Source: Hallerella sp964587155 (lineage in GTDB: Bacteria; Fibrobacterota; Fibrobacteria; Fibrobacterales; Fibrobacteraceae). Taken from it: 64,000 nt of DNA. The notes under the pieces are model-generated. The model was not told where the DNA came from and made no database searches. It saw only the letters and a list, made by a program, of their open reading frames with translations. Positions 45,901 to 54,261 of the stretch are shown piece after piece; position 1 is the first letter of the stretch, and each line of letters begins with the position of its first letter. The stretch is taken from assembly GCA_964587155.1 (NCBI GenBank), contig CAZPKF010000010.1:24103-88102 (forward strand). The letters run 5' to 3'. The translations under genes were made by a program, and so were the position numbers.

Positions 45901-46376
45901 TCGTTCCAAAATCCACTAGGACGGCTAGTTTCGTATTCTAAAAAAAGAGCCGCCATTTTGTTCGCCAAATCAAATGCGCGGGACTCATCCCAACGGAACG
46001 AATCCGAGTTTTCTTTCACGAACAGATAATTGGCAACATAAGGACTGAGTTTTGAAGAAAAATTTTCTTTGCCCTCTTTGGCGATATTTTGCAAATAAGC
46101 GACAATTGCATTGCGAAGCAATTCCGACGAGAGTTTTTTGGTTTTGTCATTTCCGCCTAAAATTTCAAACAGGAAAGAGTCCATTGAGCACCTATTCAAG
46201 TTGGCCAAGACGCCTTTCTTTTCCATCCAACGCAGGCAGAAGCATTGCTCCAGCTTATAATCGGAAAAAATTATTTTGGGAGGATTAAATGGGGAATCCC
46301 ACTCGCGGGAAACATCATCTATCATCCTGTCCGCAATCGTGTCCAAATTCAAGGCAAAATTCAAATGCAAGGCCAT
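42912..46376 (-). CDS. recC: Exodeoxyribonuclease V subunit gamma RecC
   Basis: 1154 residues, close to E. coli RecC (1122). RecC is a helicase-fold subunit without ATP-binding residues that splits the strands and reads Chi. The N-terminal half has helicase-like folds with no Walker A; an HLFFMGANAKDFPG motif is visible mid-protein, and the C-terminal nuclease-like fold keeps an ExK-like pair (Glu989, Lys991) but lacks the partner Asp. It is the first gene of the recCBD operon. Diverging upstream is repeat locus C. Confidence 0.93.
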   Translation of the reverse strand: MALHLNFALNLDTIADRMIDDVSREWDSPFNPPKIIFSDYKLEQCFCLRWMEKKGVLANLNRCSMDSFLFEILGGNDKTKKLSSELLRNAIVAYLQNIAKEGKENFSSKLSPYVANYLFVKENSDSFRWDESRAFDLANKMAALFLEYETSRPSGFWNENSGNVESRAQGILDCWKEGRLLPFFKNQNGGEVENEGWERKLYSAIFHKSTENGKSMLTAAFEKVNPDCRYLTLPFMYEACKENGTPKFHFDSSKPVFILGLSGMGQFYRVVLQEFAKTHEVYAYIQNPCMHFWEDLKPKMYWENLKNDGEEELKSDENDLLRAWGRAGRDSIKLWCLANDYNFDFPKEEMEKIQQKEDVSGNTLLNEIQRMVANRNNAFSPNFSIPNADDSISITSAPSKVREVEAIHSQICQLLLKGASMRDILVVSPNLPDYYSAILQVFDQKEKGDEDGVHLPYSIVDSAEKESLVGNALEKLFSIKRNGALNRPDFFSLMRNPVVQNARKIEPDEVAKWESWVSEMNVYRDYPDNEDKKGGWLWGVRRLLLSRLSNSSVNDCLPYSDLESGNDKLLNHFADAVESLENWIQMEPISIEKSKDFSELKNFLCEWLLMQIPPKGLDGEGLVFQNVLESLDGLAYQFAAGALEISWNMVNMTLRESTQKSSYSFGSLLINGITFMKFAPNRTIPVKHLFFMGANAKDFPGAPKEDSLDLRKSVKPWPGDDSAIDKNRYAFLCQLMSTSESFHISYQGWYLPKDEELYPSSVVNDLKNLVEKASDGKILLNIREIKIDENRSWNELFTARERRNKKTLKCFSMDEKKLKIEAWKAEHFSEKSRLKKENLPIRVSATSIRKFLEDPFEFQANRFLNVEKIEKNPEKISLEPIELSPLEDSVLLRRMVAEKLGIAQDETELNREILLQKGDIPRGNFGDKIWSSLEEKADSFANKIQGRISNGPFTSQKLEVSLSRENVSWTLTGNISILQKTGNKVNLIEVKRSEIKKDSDFLPNYVNALGLLAAGEAQSVELFLFGWKNEVKEAERDKKPYTICLQLNKEEAQNRLNRIYDLMYEENFRKAVPFAVIADEKKELDSFEKLFQELNSALEYFAAKDLLDLQNPEVCGYAAEGNFGEEWKNARKKMRELMPELFSSSQMEASHVGK

Positions 46377-46692
46377 AAATGCTCCAATTTCTTCCGTTAA
46401 AATATTAAAATTCGCCGCTTCAAACGATTTTCGGAGATTTTTTCATTGACGCGGTCCTCTTTGTTACACAACATAGATTTTTACCTTAATATAAATTCTG
46501 TTTTTGACACTTTTTGTCTATTTTTTGTTTTCAAAAAAAATGAATAAAAAATGATGGGGCTCGGAGGGAATTCTTTTCTGCAAATGCGATGAACTTTGCC
46601 CGGATTTGACAGCAATGGGGAGCTGTTTTCGTGGAATGAAAAAGTGCCTTTGCAAAAAACTTTTGTCAATCTTTAAAATTTATTTTTGTGCC
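46377..46692. other. Intergenic region between recC and the GIY-YIG gene
   Basis: About 315 bases separate the divergent genes. It contains repeat locus C and an AT-rich stretch (about 46470-46550) where promoters for either direction could lie. No protein-like frame is seen apart from the repeat-derived ones. Confidence 0.5.
46549..46643. repeat. Intergenic repeat locus C
   Basis: It aligns with locus B over most of its length: AAATGATGGGGCT, then TTTTCTG, GATGAACTTTGCCCGG, TTTGACAGCAA, GAGCTGTTTTCG. By eye roughly two thirds of positions agree. The orientation on the plus strand is the same at all three loci. Confidence 0.6.
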
Positions 46693-47028
46693 GTGCCTCA
46701 TTTCGTCTACATGCTCCTTTGCAAAGGCAACCGGATTTACACCGGCTACGCAACCGATGTGAACGCCCGTTTTAAAACCCATCAAGAAGGAAAGGGAGCC
46801 AAGTTCACCAAGGCGTTCCCACCCATCCAAATTCTCAAAGTTTTTGAATTAGAATCAAAACACGCCGCATTGCGTTTAGAATCTCTCATCAAAAAACAAA
46901 CCGTCAACGTCAAATGGGAATGCGTCAAACTTCCGGACAAAAGCTTGCCCGCATTCTTTTTGGATTCCGTTAGTGCGCCTCGAGCCAGTTTCCGCCAAAG
47001 CCGACCGAAGCGGCCAAAGGCACCTTGA
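46693..47028 (+). CDS. GIY-YIG nuclease superfamily protein (UPF0213-like)
   Basis: About 111 residues from a GTG at 46693. The frame is open from 46606, but the first part is repeat sequence, so the shorter form is preferred; an ATG six codons on is an alternative. The VYMLLCKGNRIYTGYATD stretch is the GIY-YIG motif of small single-domain proteins, with Arg in NARFKTHQ and a Glu (LESLIKK) further on completing the active-site set. No ribosome site is visible. The 3' end overlaps the polA 3' end by 59 bases in a convergent arrangement. Role in DNA processing is unproven. Confidence 0.78.
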   Translation: MPHFVYMLLCKGNRIYTGYATDVNARFKTHQEGKGAKFTKAFPPIQILKVFELESKHAALRLESLIKKQTVNVKWECVKLPDKSLPAFFLDSVSAPRASFRQSRPKRPKAP

Positions 47029-49738
47029 GAACCATCGCACTCTGCATTTCTTCCTGGATGATTTTTCCCATTTCGGCAGCGCTGTCACGGGGGCATTCAA
47101 AGACCAGTTCATCGTGCACCTGGAGAATCATCTTCAGCGGCAACGAGTCCTTTTCAATACGCTGTGCCACCCGAATCATGGCGACTTTGATCAAATCCGC
47201 GGCACTTCCCTGTACGGGAGTATTCACCGCCATGCGTTCCGCCATCTGGCATTCCGTCCGGTCCGAAGAATCGATTCCCGGAATATTCCGGCGGCGGCCT
47301 GTGAGAGTTTCCACGTATCCGTGCTCATGCGCAAAACGCTTCGTTTCTTCCACATAAGATTCCACGCCGCGATACAGTTGAAAATAGCCGTCGATGAAAG
47401 CCTTCGCTTCGGCCATCGAAATATGCAAATCCCGAGAAAGCCGGAAAGGCGTCATGCCGTAAAGGACTCCAAAATTCACCACCTTGGCACGGCGGCGTTC
47501 GTCCGCTGTGACTTCGGACGGCGACTTTTGAAAAACGGCGGACGCCGTCAGTGCGTGGATGTCAACGCCTTGATTGTAAGCTTCAATCAGTTTTTCGTCG
47601 CCGCTCAAATGTGCGAGCATTCGAAGTTCTATTTGCGAATAATCCGCAGAAAGAATCACCTGATGAACAGGATCTGCCGGAACAAATGCGGCGCGAATCT
47701 TTTTTCCCTCTTCGGAGCGGATGGGAATATTTTGCAGATTCGGGTCACGGGAAGAAAGGCGTCCCGTCGCCGTTCCCCACTGAACAAAGTTTGTATGAAT
47801 CCGGTGCGTTTCCCGATTGATCAGTTTCGGCAAAACTTCCACATAAGTGTTTTGAAGTTTTTTCAATTCCCGATAATTTAAAATGGCCTGGATAAAAACG
47901 GTTTCCTGCTCGGTCAATTCGAATTCGTTCAAAAGCCGGTCCAAAACGGCACTGTCCGTGCTGCGCCCCGTTGCCGTTTTTTTCAACACTTTCAATTTAA
48001 AATCATCGTAAAGGACTTCTGCCAATTGTTTTGGGGAACCGATGTTGAATGGGTTTCCACCAGAAAGCCTGTAAATCAATTCTTCGACTTTTTCGATGCG
48101 GGCAGAAAAATCCTGCGAAAGTGCAGACAACGATTTTTCATTGACAGACGCGCCCGTTTCCTCCATTTGAAAAAGGACTTTGAGAATCGGCATTTCCGTA
48201 TCATCGAAATGCTTCTTCAAATTTCCCTTTTCCAACCGCTCCTGGATTTTATCCCAAAGTTCAAAAATCGCCGCCGCAGTCTGCGTTGCATAAAGTCCTG
48301 CTTCTTCAACAGGAACACGGCAAAATTCGATTTCATATTTTCCATGGCCGATCAGCGTTTCGACAGAGGGCAAATCCCGCCCCGCATAACGCATCGAAAG
48401 TTCTTCTAACCCGTATTTCGATTCTCCCGGAGAAATCATCCAAGCGCCGATTAGAGCATCGCAGATTTTCGGCGGTTCTACACATTCGTCCATGGCGCGT
48501 GAAAGCACGTGCAATGCGGTTTTCGCACCGAACATTCTCCACGATTTCTGAGCAACCGTAAAAACGGGGACAAACCAATCCGAAAAAAATTCCGTATCGA
48601 TGTTGTTCAGCGGAATTCCCATTTCATCCGTATGTCCCAAAGGAACGTAAAAGCCTTTATTTGGGGAAACGGCAAAGGCGACTCCGGAAATTCGGGTAGT
48701 CATTTGATCGGATCCATCGAACATAACGGAAATCGCCGGCGATTCACAGCCCTCTACCGCGGCCATCATTTCATTGAAAGCCTTTGTCGTGCGGACGACT
48801 GTCGATTCGAACGGTACGGATTCTTTCACCGGAGTTCCTTCCAAAATCGAAGATTTCGACGGGACCTTTTCCAAAAGCCGCAGCAGACTGAAAATTTCAT
48901 TTTCCCGGAAAATTTTTTCAAGCGCATCCGAATCAACTCCGTGAAATTCCAGCTCTCCGGTAGTCCCTTGAAATCCTCTCGCCGATTGAATCGTCACCAG
49001 TTCCCGCGAAAGGAACGCGTTTTCTTTTCCCTTTTCCAAATTGTCGTGCAAACCTTTCTTCGTCACTTTGTCCAAGTTTGCATACAAATTATCGATTGTT
49101 CCAAATTCCGTCAGCAATTGCACTGCCGTTTTCGGGCCAACTTTCGCTACGCCGGGAACATTGTCCGAAGAATCCCCCATCAGCGCCAGGTAATCGCGGA
49201 TTTGAGACGGCTGCACTCCATATTTTTCCACCACTTCTTGGGGACCGAAATCAACTCCATCCGCTCCCGATTCCAAATGGAACAGGTGAATGCGGTCGTT
49301 CACCACCTGCGAAAGGTCTTTGTCTTTCGTGACAAGGAAAATCTGTTCGAAACCTTCGCGGTAAGCCACTTCCGCGACGGCAGCCATCACGTCATCGGCT
49401 TCATAGCCTTTTTCAGAAAGCATCGGAATGCCACTAGCCCGAATGACTTCTTCCAAAAGCGGCATCTGTTTCGCCATGTCTTCTGGCATCGGGCCGCGAT
49501 TCGCTTTGTATTCTGGGTAAAGCTCATGCCGGAACGTCGGAGCGCCCACATCGCAGACGATGGCAAAATGAGTCGGCTGATGTTTTGCCAAAAGCCTCAG
49601 GACCGCACCCCAATAACCATGCACTAGCGATACATCCAGTCCCTCTTTATTCACCAGAGGATTCTTGGAATATGCATAGAACATACGGAACGCTAGCGCA
49701 TAGGAATCCAAAAGGAACAATTTGCGTGGCTGCGACAC
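46970..49738 (-). CDS. polA: DNA polymerase I
   Basis: 922 residues with three domains: an N-terminal 5'-3' flap nuclease (about 1-310), a 3'-5' exonuclease-like domain (about 310-510) and the polymerase (about 520-922). Polymerase motifs are intact: SADYSQIELR (motif A), KVVNFGVLYGM (O helix with Phe) and VHDELVFE (motif C). In the 3'-5' exonuclease the metal ligands equivalent to E. coli Glu357, Asp424 and Asp501 look to be replaced, so proofreading is probably lost. It fills gaps and removes Okazaki primers. It lies 8 bases after purT. Confidence 0.97.
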   Translation of the reverse strand: MSQPRKLFLLDSYALAFRMFYAYSKNPLVNKEGLDVSLVHGYWGAVLRLLAKHQPTHFAIVCDVGAPTFRHELYPEYKANRGPMPEDMAKQMPLLEEVIRASGIPMLSEKGYEADDVMAAVAEVAYREGFEQIFLVTKDKDLSQVVNDRIHLFHLESGADGVDFGPQEVVEKYGVQPSQIRDYLALMGDSSDNVPGVAKVGPKTAVQLLTEFGTIDNLYANLDKVTKKGLHDNLEKGKENAFLSRELVTIQSARGFQGTTGELEFHGVDSDALEKIFRENEIFSLLRLLEKVPSKSSILEGTPVKESVPFESTVVRTTKAFNEMMAAVEGCESPAISVMFDGSDQMTTRISGVAFAVSPNKGFYVPLGHTDEMGIPLNNIDTEFFSDWFVPVFTVAQKSWRMFGAKTALHVLSRAMDECVEPPKICDALIGAWMISPGESKYGLEELSMRYAGRDLPSVETLIGHGKYEIEFCRVPVEEAGLYATQTAAAIFELWDKIQERLEKGNLKKHFDDTEMPILKVLFQMEETGASVNEKSLSALSQDFSARIEKVEELIYRLSGGNPFNIGSPKQLAEVLYDDFKLKVLKKTATGRSTDSAVLDRLLNEFELTEQETVFIQAILNYRELKKLQNTYVEVLPKLINRETHRIHTNFVQWGTATGRLSSRDPNLQNIPIRSEEGKKIRAAFVPADPVHQVILSADYSQIELRMLAHLSGDEKLIEAYNQGVDIHALTASAVFQKSPSEVTADERRRAKVVNFGVLYGMTPFRLSRDLHISMAEAKAFIDGYFQLYRGVESYVEETKRFAHEHGYVETLTGRRRNIPGIDSSDRTECQMAERMAVNTPVQGSAADLIKVAMIRVAQRIEKDSLPLKMILQVHDELVFECPRDSAAEMGKIIQEEMQSAMVLKVPLAASVGFGGNWLEAH

Positions 49739-49746
49739 GGAACCTC

Positions 49747-50943
49747 CTATTGTTCAACACGAAGTTTTTGACGCATCGCCTTTACCGTTTCAACCGCCTT
49801 TTCTACGGACTCCGCCCGGGAAAGCAAAACGCCCATCCGCCGGTGCCCGCCGATTTCCGGTTTTCCAAACAGGCGAATGTCCGTATTCGGTTCCGACAAG
49901 ACCTGTTCCAGATTTTCAAAACGCACCTGATCCGATTCTCCTTCGAGAACGATCGCCTTGGATGCCGATGGGCCGCGGAATGCGATTTCCGGAATCGGAA
50001 GTCCGAGGATGGCGCGTGCGTGCAAAGCAAATTCAGAAAGATCCTGCGAAATGAGGGTCACCATGCCTGTATCATGAGGCCGCGGACTGACTTCGCTGAA
50101 CAACACTTCGTTTCCGCAGACAAACATTTCTACGCCAAAAATGCCGCGCCCGCCTAGCGCATCCGTGATTTTTTTCGCAATGTCATGCGCTTTTTTCAAA
50201 ACATCCGCATTCATCGGCTGGGGCTGCCAGGATTCCTGATAATCCCCCTTTTCCTGATGATGCCCAACGGGTTCTAAGAAGCTGGTTCCGCCCACATGGC
50301 GGACGGTAAGCATCGTAATTTCATAATCAAAAGGAACAAAACCTTCGACTATCACGCGTGAAGCTTTTCCCGTGCGCCCTTCGCTTTGGGAAATGTTCCA
50401 GGCTTTTTCCACATCCGCTTCGGACTTCACCGTGCTCTGCCCATGCCCCGAAGAGCTCATCACCGGTTTCACGACACAGGGAATCCCCACCGCCCTAACG
50501 GCCTCTTTAAAATCTTCTTCGGTATCAGCAAAACGGTATGGGGACGTCTTGATTCCCAAGGTTTCTGCGGCCAAACGGCGAATGCCTTCACGGTTCATGG
50601 TCAAGCGGGTCGCCATCGCCGTCGGAATAACGTTATAACCTTCTTTTTCCAATTCGACGAGTGTCGGAGTCGCAATGGCTTCCACTTCGGGGACAATGTA
50701 GTCGGGCTTTTCCTGTTCGATAATCCCGCGGAGCGCTTCGCCGTCGAGCATGTTGACCACATGGCTGCGGTGCGCCACCTGCATTCCGGGAGCGTCGGCA
50801 TACCTATCGACAGCGATCGTTTCAACGCCAAGGCGCATCATTTCAATGATCACTTCTTTGCCCAATTCTCCTGCGCCGCAAAAGAGAACGCGCGTTGCGC
50901 TTTTACTCAGCGGAGTTCCAATCGTTCCAAGTTCTGCTGTCAT
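49747..50943 (-). CDS. purT: Formate-dependent GAR transformylase PurT
   Basis: The open frame extends to 50979, but the ATG at 50943 has GAGG five bases before it. About 398 residues, an ATP-grasp enzyme that uses formate and ATP to formylate glycinamide ribonucleotide in purine synthesis. The N-terminal motif VLFCGAGELGKEV, the ATP-grasp VVKPVMSSSGHGQS and SEVSPRPHDTGMVTL are diagnostic. Use of formate fits a fermentative organism. It is flanked by polA (8 bases) and a secreted protein gene (7 bases). Confidence 0.96.
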   Translation of the reverse strand: MTAELGTIGTPLSKSATRVLFCGAGELGKEVIIEMMRLGVETIAVDRYADAPGMQVAHRSHVVNMLDGEALRGIIEQEKPDYIVPEVEAIATPTLVELEKEGYNVIPTAMATRLTMNREGIRRLAAETLGIKTSPYRFADTEEDFKEAVRAVGIPCVVKPVMSSSGHGQSTVKSEADVEKAWNISQSEGRTGKASRVIVEGFVPFDYEITMLTVRHVGGTSFLEPVGHHQEKGDYQESWQPQPMNADVLKKAHDIAKKITDALGGRGIFGVEMFVCGNEVLFSEVSPRPHDTGMVTLISQDLSEFALHARAILGLPIPEIAFRGPSASKAIVLEGESDQVRFENLEQVLSEPNTDIRLFGKPEIGGHRRMGVLLSRAESVEKAVETVKAMRQKLRVEQ

Positions 50944-50950
50944 CTTATCC

Positions 50951-51481
50951 TCACTTTTTTCCAGAAGTTCCCTGTTCATAGCCGTTCAAGCAAGAGACCG
51001 CGTTTTCGTCGCAGGGAGTCCCCGCGCGCGAAGTCGTCTCTCCATCGGATTCGAATACGGCGAAAACCATTCGGCTGAAATCATGCGATGCGCCCTTTCC
51101 CACCGAAACCTTGTAATACAAATCCTCGTCTCGCGTGTAGACCAAAACGGTCACCGATTCGCGGGCATTGCGTTTGCTTTTGAGGCTGTAGCCATAGGGA
51201 ACTTCTTTGATGGAGAACATTTTGAGTTCGGGCATGACAACGCCAAAATCATTCCAGGTTTTATAGCGGCCCGCCGCCCGCGCATTGAAAAAAGCCGAAG
51301 AATCCTTTTCGTTCAACGTCTCCATCGTTTCGTTTATGCGCGTATCGTACGTTTCTTGAACCAAGCGCAGCTCTTCTTCTTGAGCCGTCAAGCGGTCTTC
51401 GGAATTCATCGGTTCGTATTCCGCAAAAGCCTGCGGAGAGAGCAAACAAAAAGCCAAAACAGCGAGCGGGAAAATCTTCAT
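50951..51481 (-). CDS. Secreted hypothetical protein
   Basis: 176 residues: a clear signal peptide (about 1-20, Leu-Ser-Pro-Gln-Ala-Phe-Ala), a helical charged segment (about 25-65) and a C-terminal beta-rich part with two Cys near the end (about 157 and 164) that could form a disulfide. No family recognised. It is the first gene of the purT-polA run, 7 bases before purT. Confidence 0.68.
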   Translation of the reverse strand: MKIFPLAVLAFCLLSPQAFAEYEPMNSEDRLTAQEEELRLVQETYDTRINETMETLNEKDSSAFFNARAAGRYKTWNDFGVVMPELKMFSIKEVPYGYSLKSKRNARESVTVLVYTRDEDLYYKVSVGKGASHDFSRMVFAVFESDGETTSRAGTPCDENAVSCLNGYEQGTSGKK

Positions 51482-51612
51482 GTCCTAACGTTAAAAATTT
51501 TTTCAGCCACCACTTGCGCCCGTTTCCACGAATGGAGATTTTCAAAGGATCCCGCGCCAAGTTTTCAATTCCGACGAAAGCGAAAACCGGAGACAAGAAG
51601 CTCCCGGATTCC

Positions 51613-51654
51613 TTGACCGGGTCCCCATCTTTTTATATACTTAACTAAAGCTAA
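51613..51654 (+). promoter_or_regulatory. Promoter with overlapping dyad before the DtxR-family gene
   Basis: TTGACC (51613-51618) and TATACT (51636-51641) have a 17-base spacer. The imperfect dyad TTAACTAAAGCTAA (51641-51654) starts at the last base of the -10 and covers the likely transcription start, where a self-repressing DtxR-type protein would bind. Confidence 0.55.
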
Positions 51655-51672
51655 CAATCAGGATTTTCCCCA

Positions 51673-52059
51673 ATGCCCCATTCGTCCAAACTATCCCAAA
51701 GCCTCGAAGACTACTTGGAAATGGTCCACATCCTTTGTTTAGAAAACAAAGGATGCGCCCACGTCAAGGACATTGCCGAAAGGCTTTCCGTCAAGATGCC
51801 CTCCGTCAACAAGGCGATGAACGAACTGAAAAAATATGACCTTGTCATCCAGGAGCCCTACACGGGAATTTCCCTCACTGCAAACGGGAAAAAAGCCGCT
51901 GCCAGAATTTTGGCCAGGCATTTTCTATTGAAATCCCTGCTTATCAAGCTCGGTGTCAACGAAAAGAACGCAAATGAAGACGCCTGTAAAATGGAGCACA
52001 TCCTTTCGCAGGAATCCCTCGATTGCATTGACCAATTTGTCCACGGGAAAGAACTCTGA
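51673..52059 (+). CDS. DtxR/MntR-family metal-dependent regulator
   Basis: 128 residues: an N-terminal winged helix-turn-helix (about 8-65) and a dimerisation helix region (about 66-125) with the HxxCxxE-like area represented by Lys-Met-Glu-His (about residues 104-107). There is no C-terminal SH3 domain, so it resembles the shorter MntR-type. It binds divalent metal (Mn2+ or Fe2+) and represses uptake genes. No metal transporter gene adjoins it. The convergent SulP gene ends 160 bases downstream. Confidence 0.88.
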   Translation: MPHSSKLSQSLEDYLEMVHILCLENKGCAHVKDIAERLSVKMPSVNKAMNELKKYDLVIQEPYTGISLTANGKKAAARILARHFLLKSLLIKLGVNEKNANEDACKMEHILSQESLDCIDQFVHGKEL

Positions 52060-52220
52060 TTTTGCCGCCGAAATCGAATTTCTGATTCAGATCTAATCGT
52101 TTTGATGGAATTTCCCAAATTCTCTTCCCATTTGGAGCAGACGCGCGAAATGCGGGGTTTCCTTTCAAATCAAGGCGATTCCCCGCAAGGAAAATTCCAT
52201 TTCCAAGACAGAATCTTCGC

Positions 52221-54140
52221 CTACTTTTTCATCCACGGGAAAAACTTCCGCATGACCCTGTGGAAGGTGTCTTTCCGCTCGTTTTCGATTTTCGGAATTT
52301 CTTTCGGCGGGATTTCGGAAACGACTTCGGCGATAACTTCTGTCGTTTCTTCTGCGACTTTCGCATTTGCATTCTTCGGAATCCAGGGTTCCTGAACGTT
52401 GCGTTCCCAATCCACACTGGGAACCGTCGGAGCGGCGGTCACAATGGGCTGTCCAAAAATTTCCCGTGCGCGGTTCAAAGCAGCATCGATATTCGCAAGG
52501 ACGTTCTGCTCTCCGATTTCTTTCAAGATGCCCGCCCGAGAAAGCGCGACAATCGGCTGAGAATGTACTCCCGACAGCAGCAATTGCGTTCCCTGTTCCC
52601 GGCATTTGGAAAGCAGGCCTTCGATCATCTGGATGCCAGCTGCGTCAATGGAAGGCACCTGACGCATCCGGAGAATGAGAATCTTCGGGTGCGAATTGGT
52701 CATGTCGAGCGCCGACTTGAATTTTTCTACCGCCCCAAAGAAAATCGACCCCATGATTTCAAAAACGGCGACACCCTGCGGAACATGACGACTGGCGATA
52801 TTGTTCGGATCAGCCAACTCGTCGTCATCTTCTTTCAACTCATCGGTCACATATTCCACCTCCGCCACATCGGACATCCGGCGGATGAAGAGAATCGCAG
52901 CAAGGAGAACGCCGACTTCGATGGCAATCGTCAGATCCATCACCACGGTCAACACGAAAGTCACCAGAAGAACAGTGACGTCGCTTTTGGGCGCGCCCTT
53001 CACCAGCTTCGCAAAATTCTTATAGCCACACATATTGAACGCCACTTGGAAAAGAACCGCAGCCAAAGCCGCCATCGGAATCATTTCAGCATACTTGCCG
53101 AACAAGAGCATCATCAAAAGCAAAATCACCGCATGGACAATTCCCGAAATCGGACTCACCGCCCCATTTTTGATATTCGTCGCAGTCCGCGCAATCGCCC
53201 CCGTCGCCGGGATTCCGCCAAAAATCGGAGACAAAACGTTCGCAATTCCCTGTCCGACCAGTTCTGTATTCGAACGGTGACGCGTACCGGTCATTCCGTC
53301 GGCGACGACTGCCGACAAGAGCGATTCAATCGCGCCGAGAATCGCAATCGTCAATGCGGGCTGAAACACTTGCCGCATCATTTCCAAACTGATATTTGGC
53401 AAATGGGGAACGGGAAATCCCGTCGGAATGGAATTTTTTGACCCGATAGTCATTACCCCACACGATTCATCCCAACCGAGGGCTTTCACAAGCGCGGTCG
53501 TCAAGACAATCGCCACCAAGGAGCCCGGCACCTTTGTCGTCACTTTGGGCCAGAAAAAGCAAATCGCCAAGGCTAGGAATCCCACAAGGACCGCATACAA
53601 ATTCACCGAACTCCAGGATTTCGCGTACAGGACGATTTTCCCCAGAGCGTCCGCCGGTTCTACAACACCTTCGGCAAAGCGGAGTCCCAAAAAATTCGGC
53701 ACCTGTCCCAAGGCGATAATGATGGCGATGCCCGCCGTAAATCCGACGGTTACTGGGAACGGAATGAATTTGATGACACCCCCGAATTTCGCTAGTCCGA
53801 AAATGACAAGCATTACCCCAGCCATGAGTGTCGCCGTCGCGAGGCCGTCGTAACCGTATTTTGCCACGATTCCGTAAACGATGACGATGAATGCGCCCGT
53901 GGGACCGCCGATTTGGAAACGGCTCCCTCCAAAAAAGGAGATGGCAAAACCGGCGATAATCGCCGTGTAAAGTCCGCGTTCCGGGCCAACGCCGCTGGCA
54001 ATCGCAAAGGCTATCGCGAGAGGCAACGCCAAAATTCCGACAATCAAACCGGACATTAGGTCCTTGGAAAAGTCCTGTTTTGTATAACCTTTGCGGATTT
54101 GTCTAAAAAGTTCCGGTACGTAATGAGGTATTTTTGGCAT
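52221..54140 (-). CDS. SulP-family anion transporter with STAS domain and C-terminal tail
   Basis: 639 residues. A membrane part of about 12-14 helices (about 25-430) carries the family motif GPTGAFIVIVYG near residue 80 and a GGIPATGAIARTATN segment; a STAS domain follows (about 460-560) and then a ~70-residue tail rich in Glu, Pro and Lys with a basic amphipathic end. SulP proteins move sulfate, bicarbonate or dicarboxylates by Na+ or H+ symport. For an organism making succinate, dicarboxylate transport is possible, but sulfate or bicarbonate cannot be excluded. Confidence 0.92.
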   Translation of the reverse strand: MPKIPHYVPELFRQIRKGYTKQDFSKDLMSGLIVGILALPLAIAFAIASGVGPERGLYTAIIAGFAISFFGGSRFQIGGPTGAFIVIVYGIVAKYGYDGLATATLMAGVMLVIFGLAKFGGVIKFIPFPVTVGFTAGIAIIIALGQVPNFLGLRFAEGVVEPADALGKIVLYAKSWSSVNLYAVLVGFLALAICFFWPKVTTKVPGSLVAIVLTTALVKALGWDESCGVMTIGSKNSIPTGFPVPHLPNISLEMMRQVFQPALTIAILGAIESLLSAVVADGMTGTRHRSNTELVGQGIANVLSPIFGGIPATGAIARTATNIKNGAVSPISGIVHAVILLLMMLLFGKYAEMIPMAALAAVLFQVAFNMCGYKNFAKLVKGAPKSDVTVLLVTFVLTVVMDLTIAIEVGVLLAAILFIRRMSDVAEVEYVTDELKEDDDELADPNNIASRHVPQGVAVFEIMGSIFFGAVEKFKSALDMTNSHPKILILRMRQVPSIDAAGIQMIEGLLSKCREQGTQLLLSGVHSQPIVALSRAGILKEIGEQNVLANIDAALNRAREIFGQPIVTAAPTVPSVDWERNVQEPWIPKNANAKVAEETTEVIAEVVSEIPPKEIPKIENERKDTFHRVMRKFFPWMKK

Positions 54141-54261
54141 GATGCCGCCAAAGTTAGGAAAACTCCCGAATGTTTTAAAGAGTTTACAAACATTTTCTGA
54201 AGAATTTTACCCGATGTTTTCTGTGTGGGAAAATTAATCCCCCCCCCAATCCATCACGCCA
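54141..54261. other. Intergenic region with nine-C tract
   Basis: About 120 bases upstream of the SulP gene and downstream of the HAD gene (both minus). It includes C9 at 54239-54247, 14 bases beyond the HAD stop. No hairpin stands out. Confidence 0.4.

Noticed and set aside
42912..46376. RecC as an active nuclease because of an ExK-like motif (Glu989, Lys991)
   Set aside because: The companion Asp of the PD-(D/E)xK fold is replaced (Gly-Asn-Ile-Ser), so activity is unlikely, as in E. coli RecC.
50386..51078. A 230-codon plus-strand open frame opposite purT
   Set aside because: Antisense to clear purT motifs; no signal, motif or ribosome site of its own.
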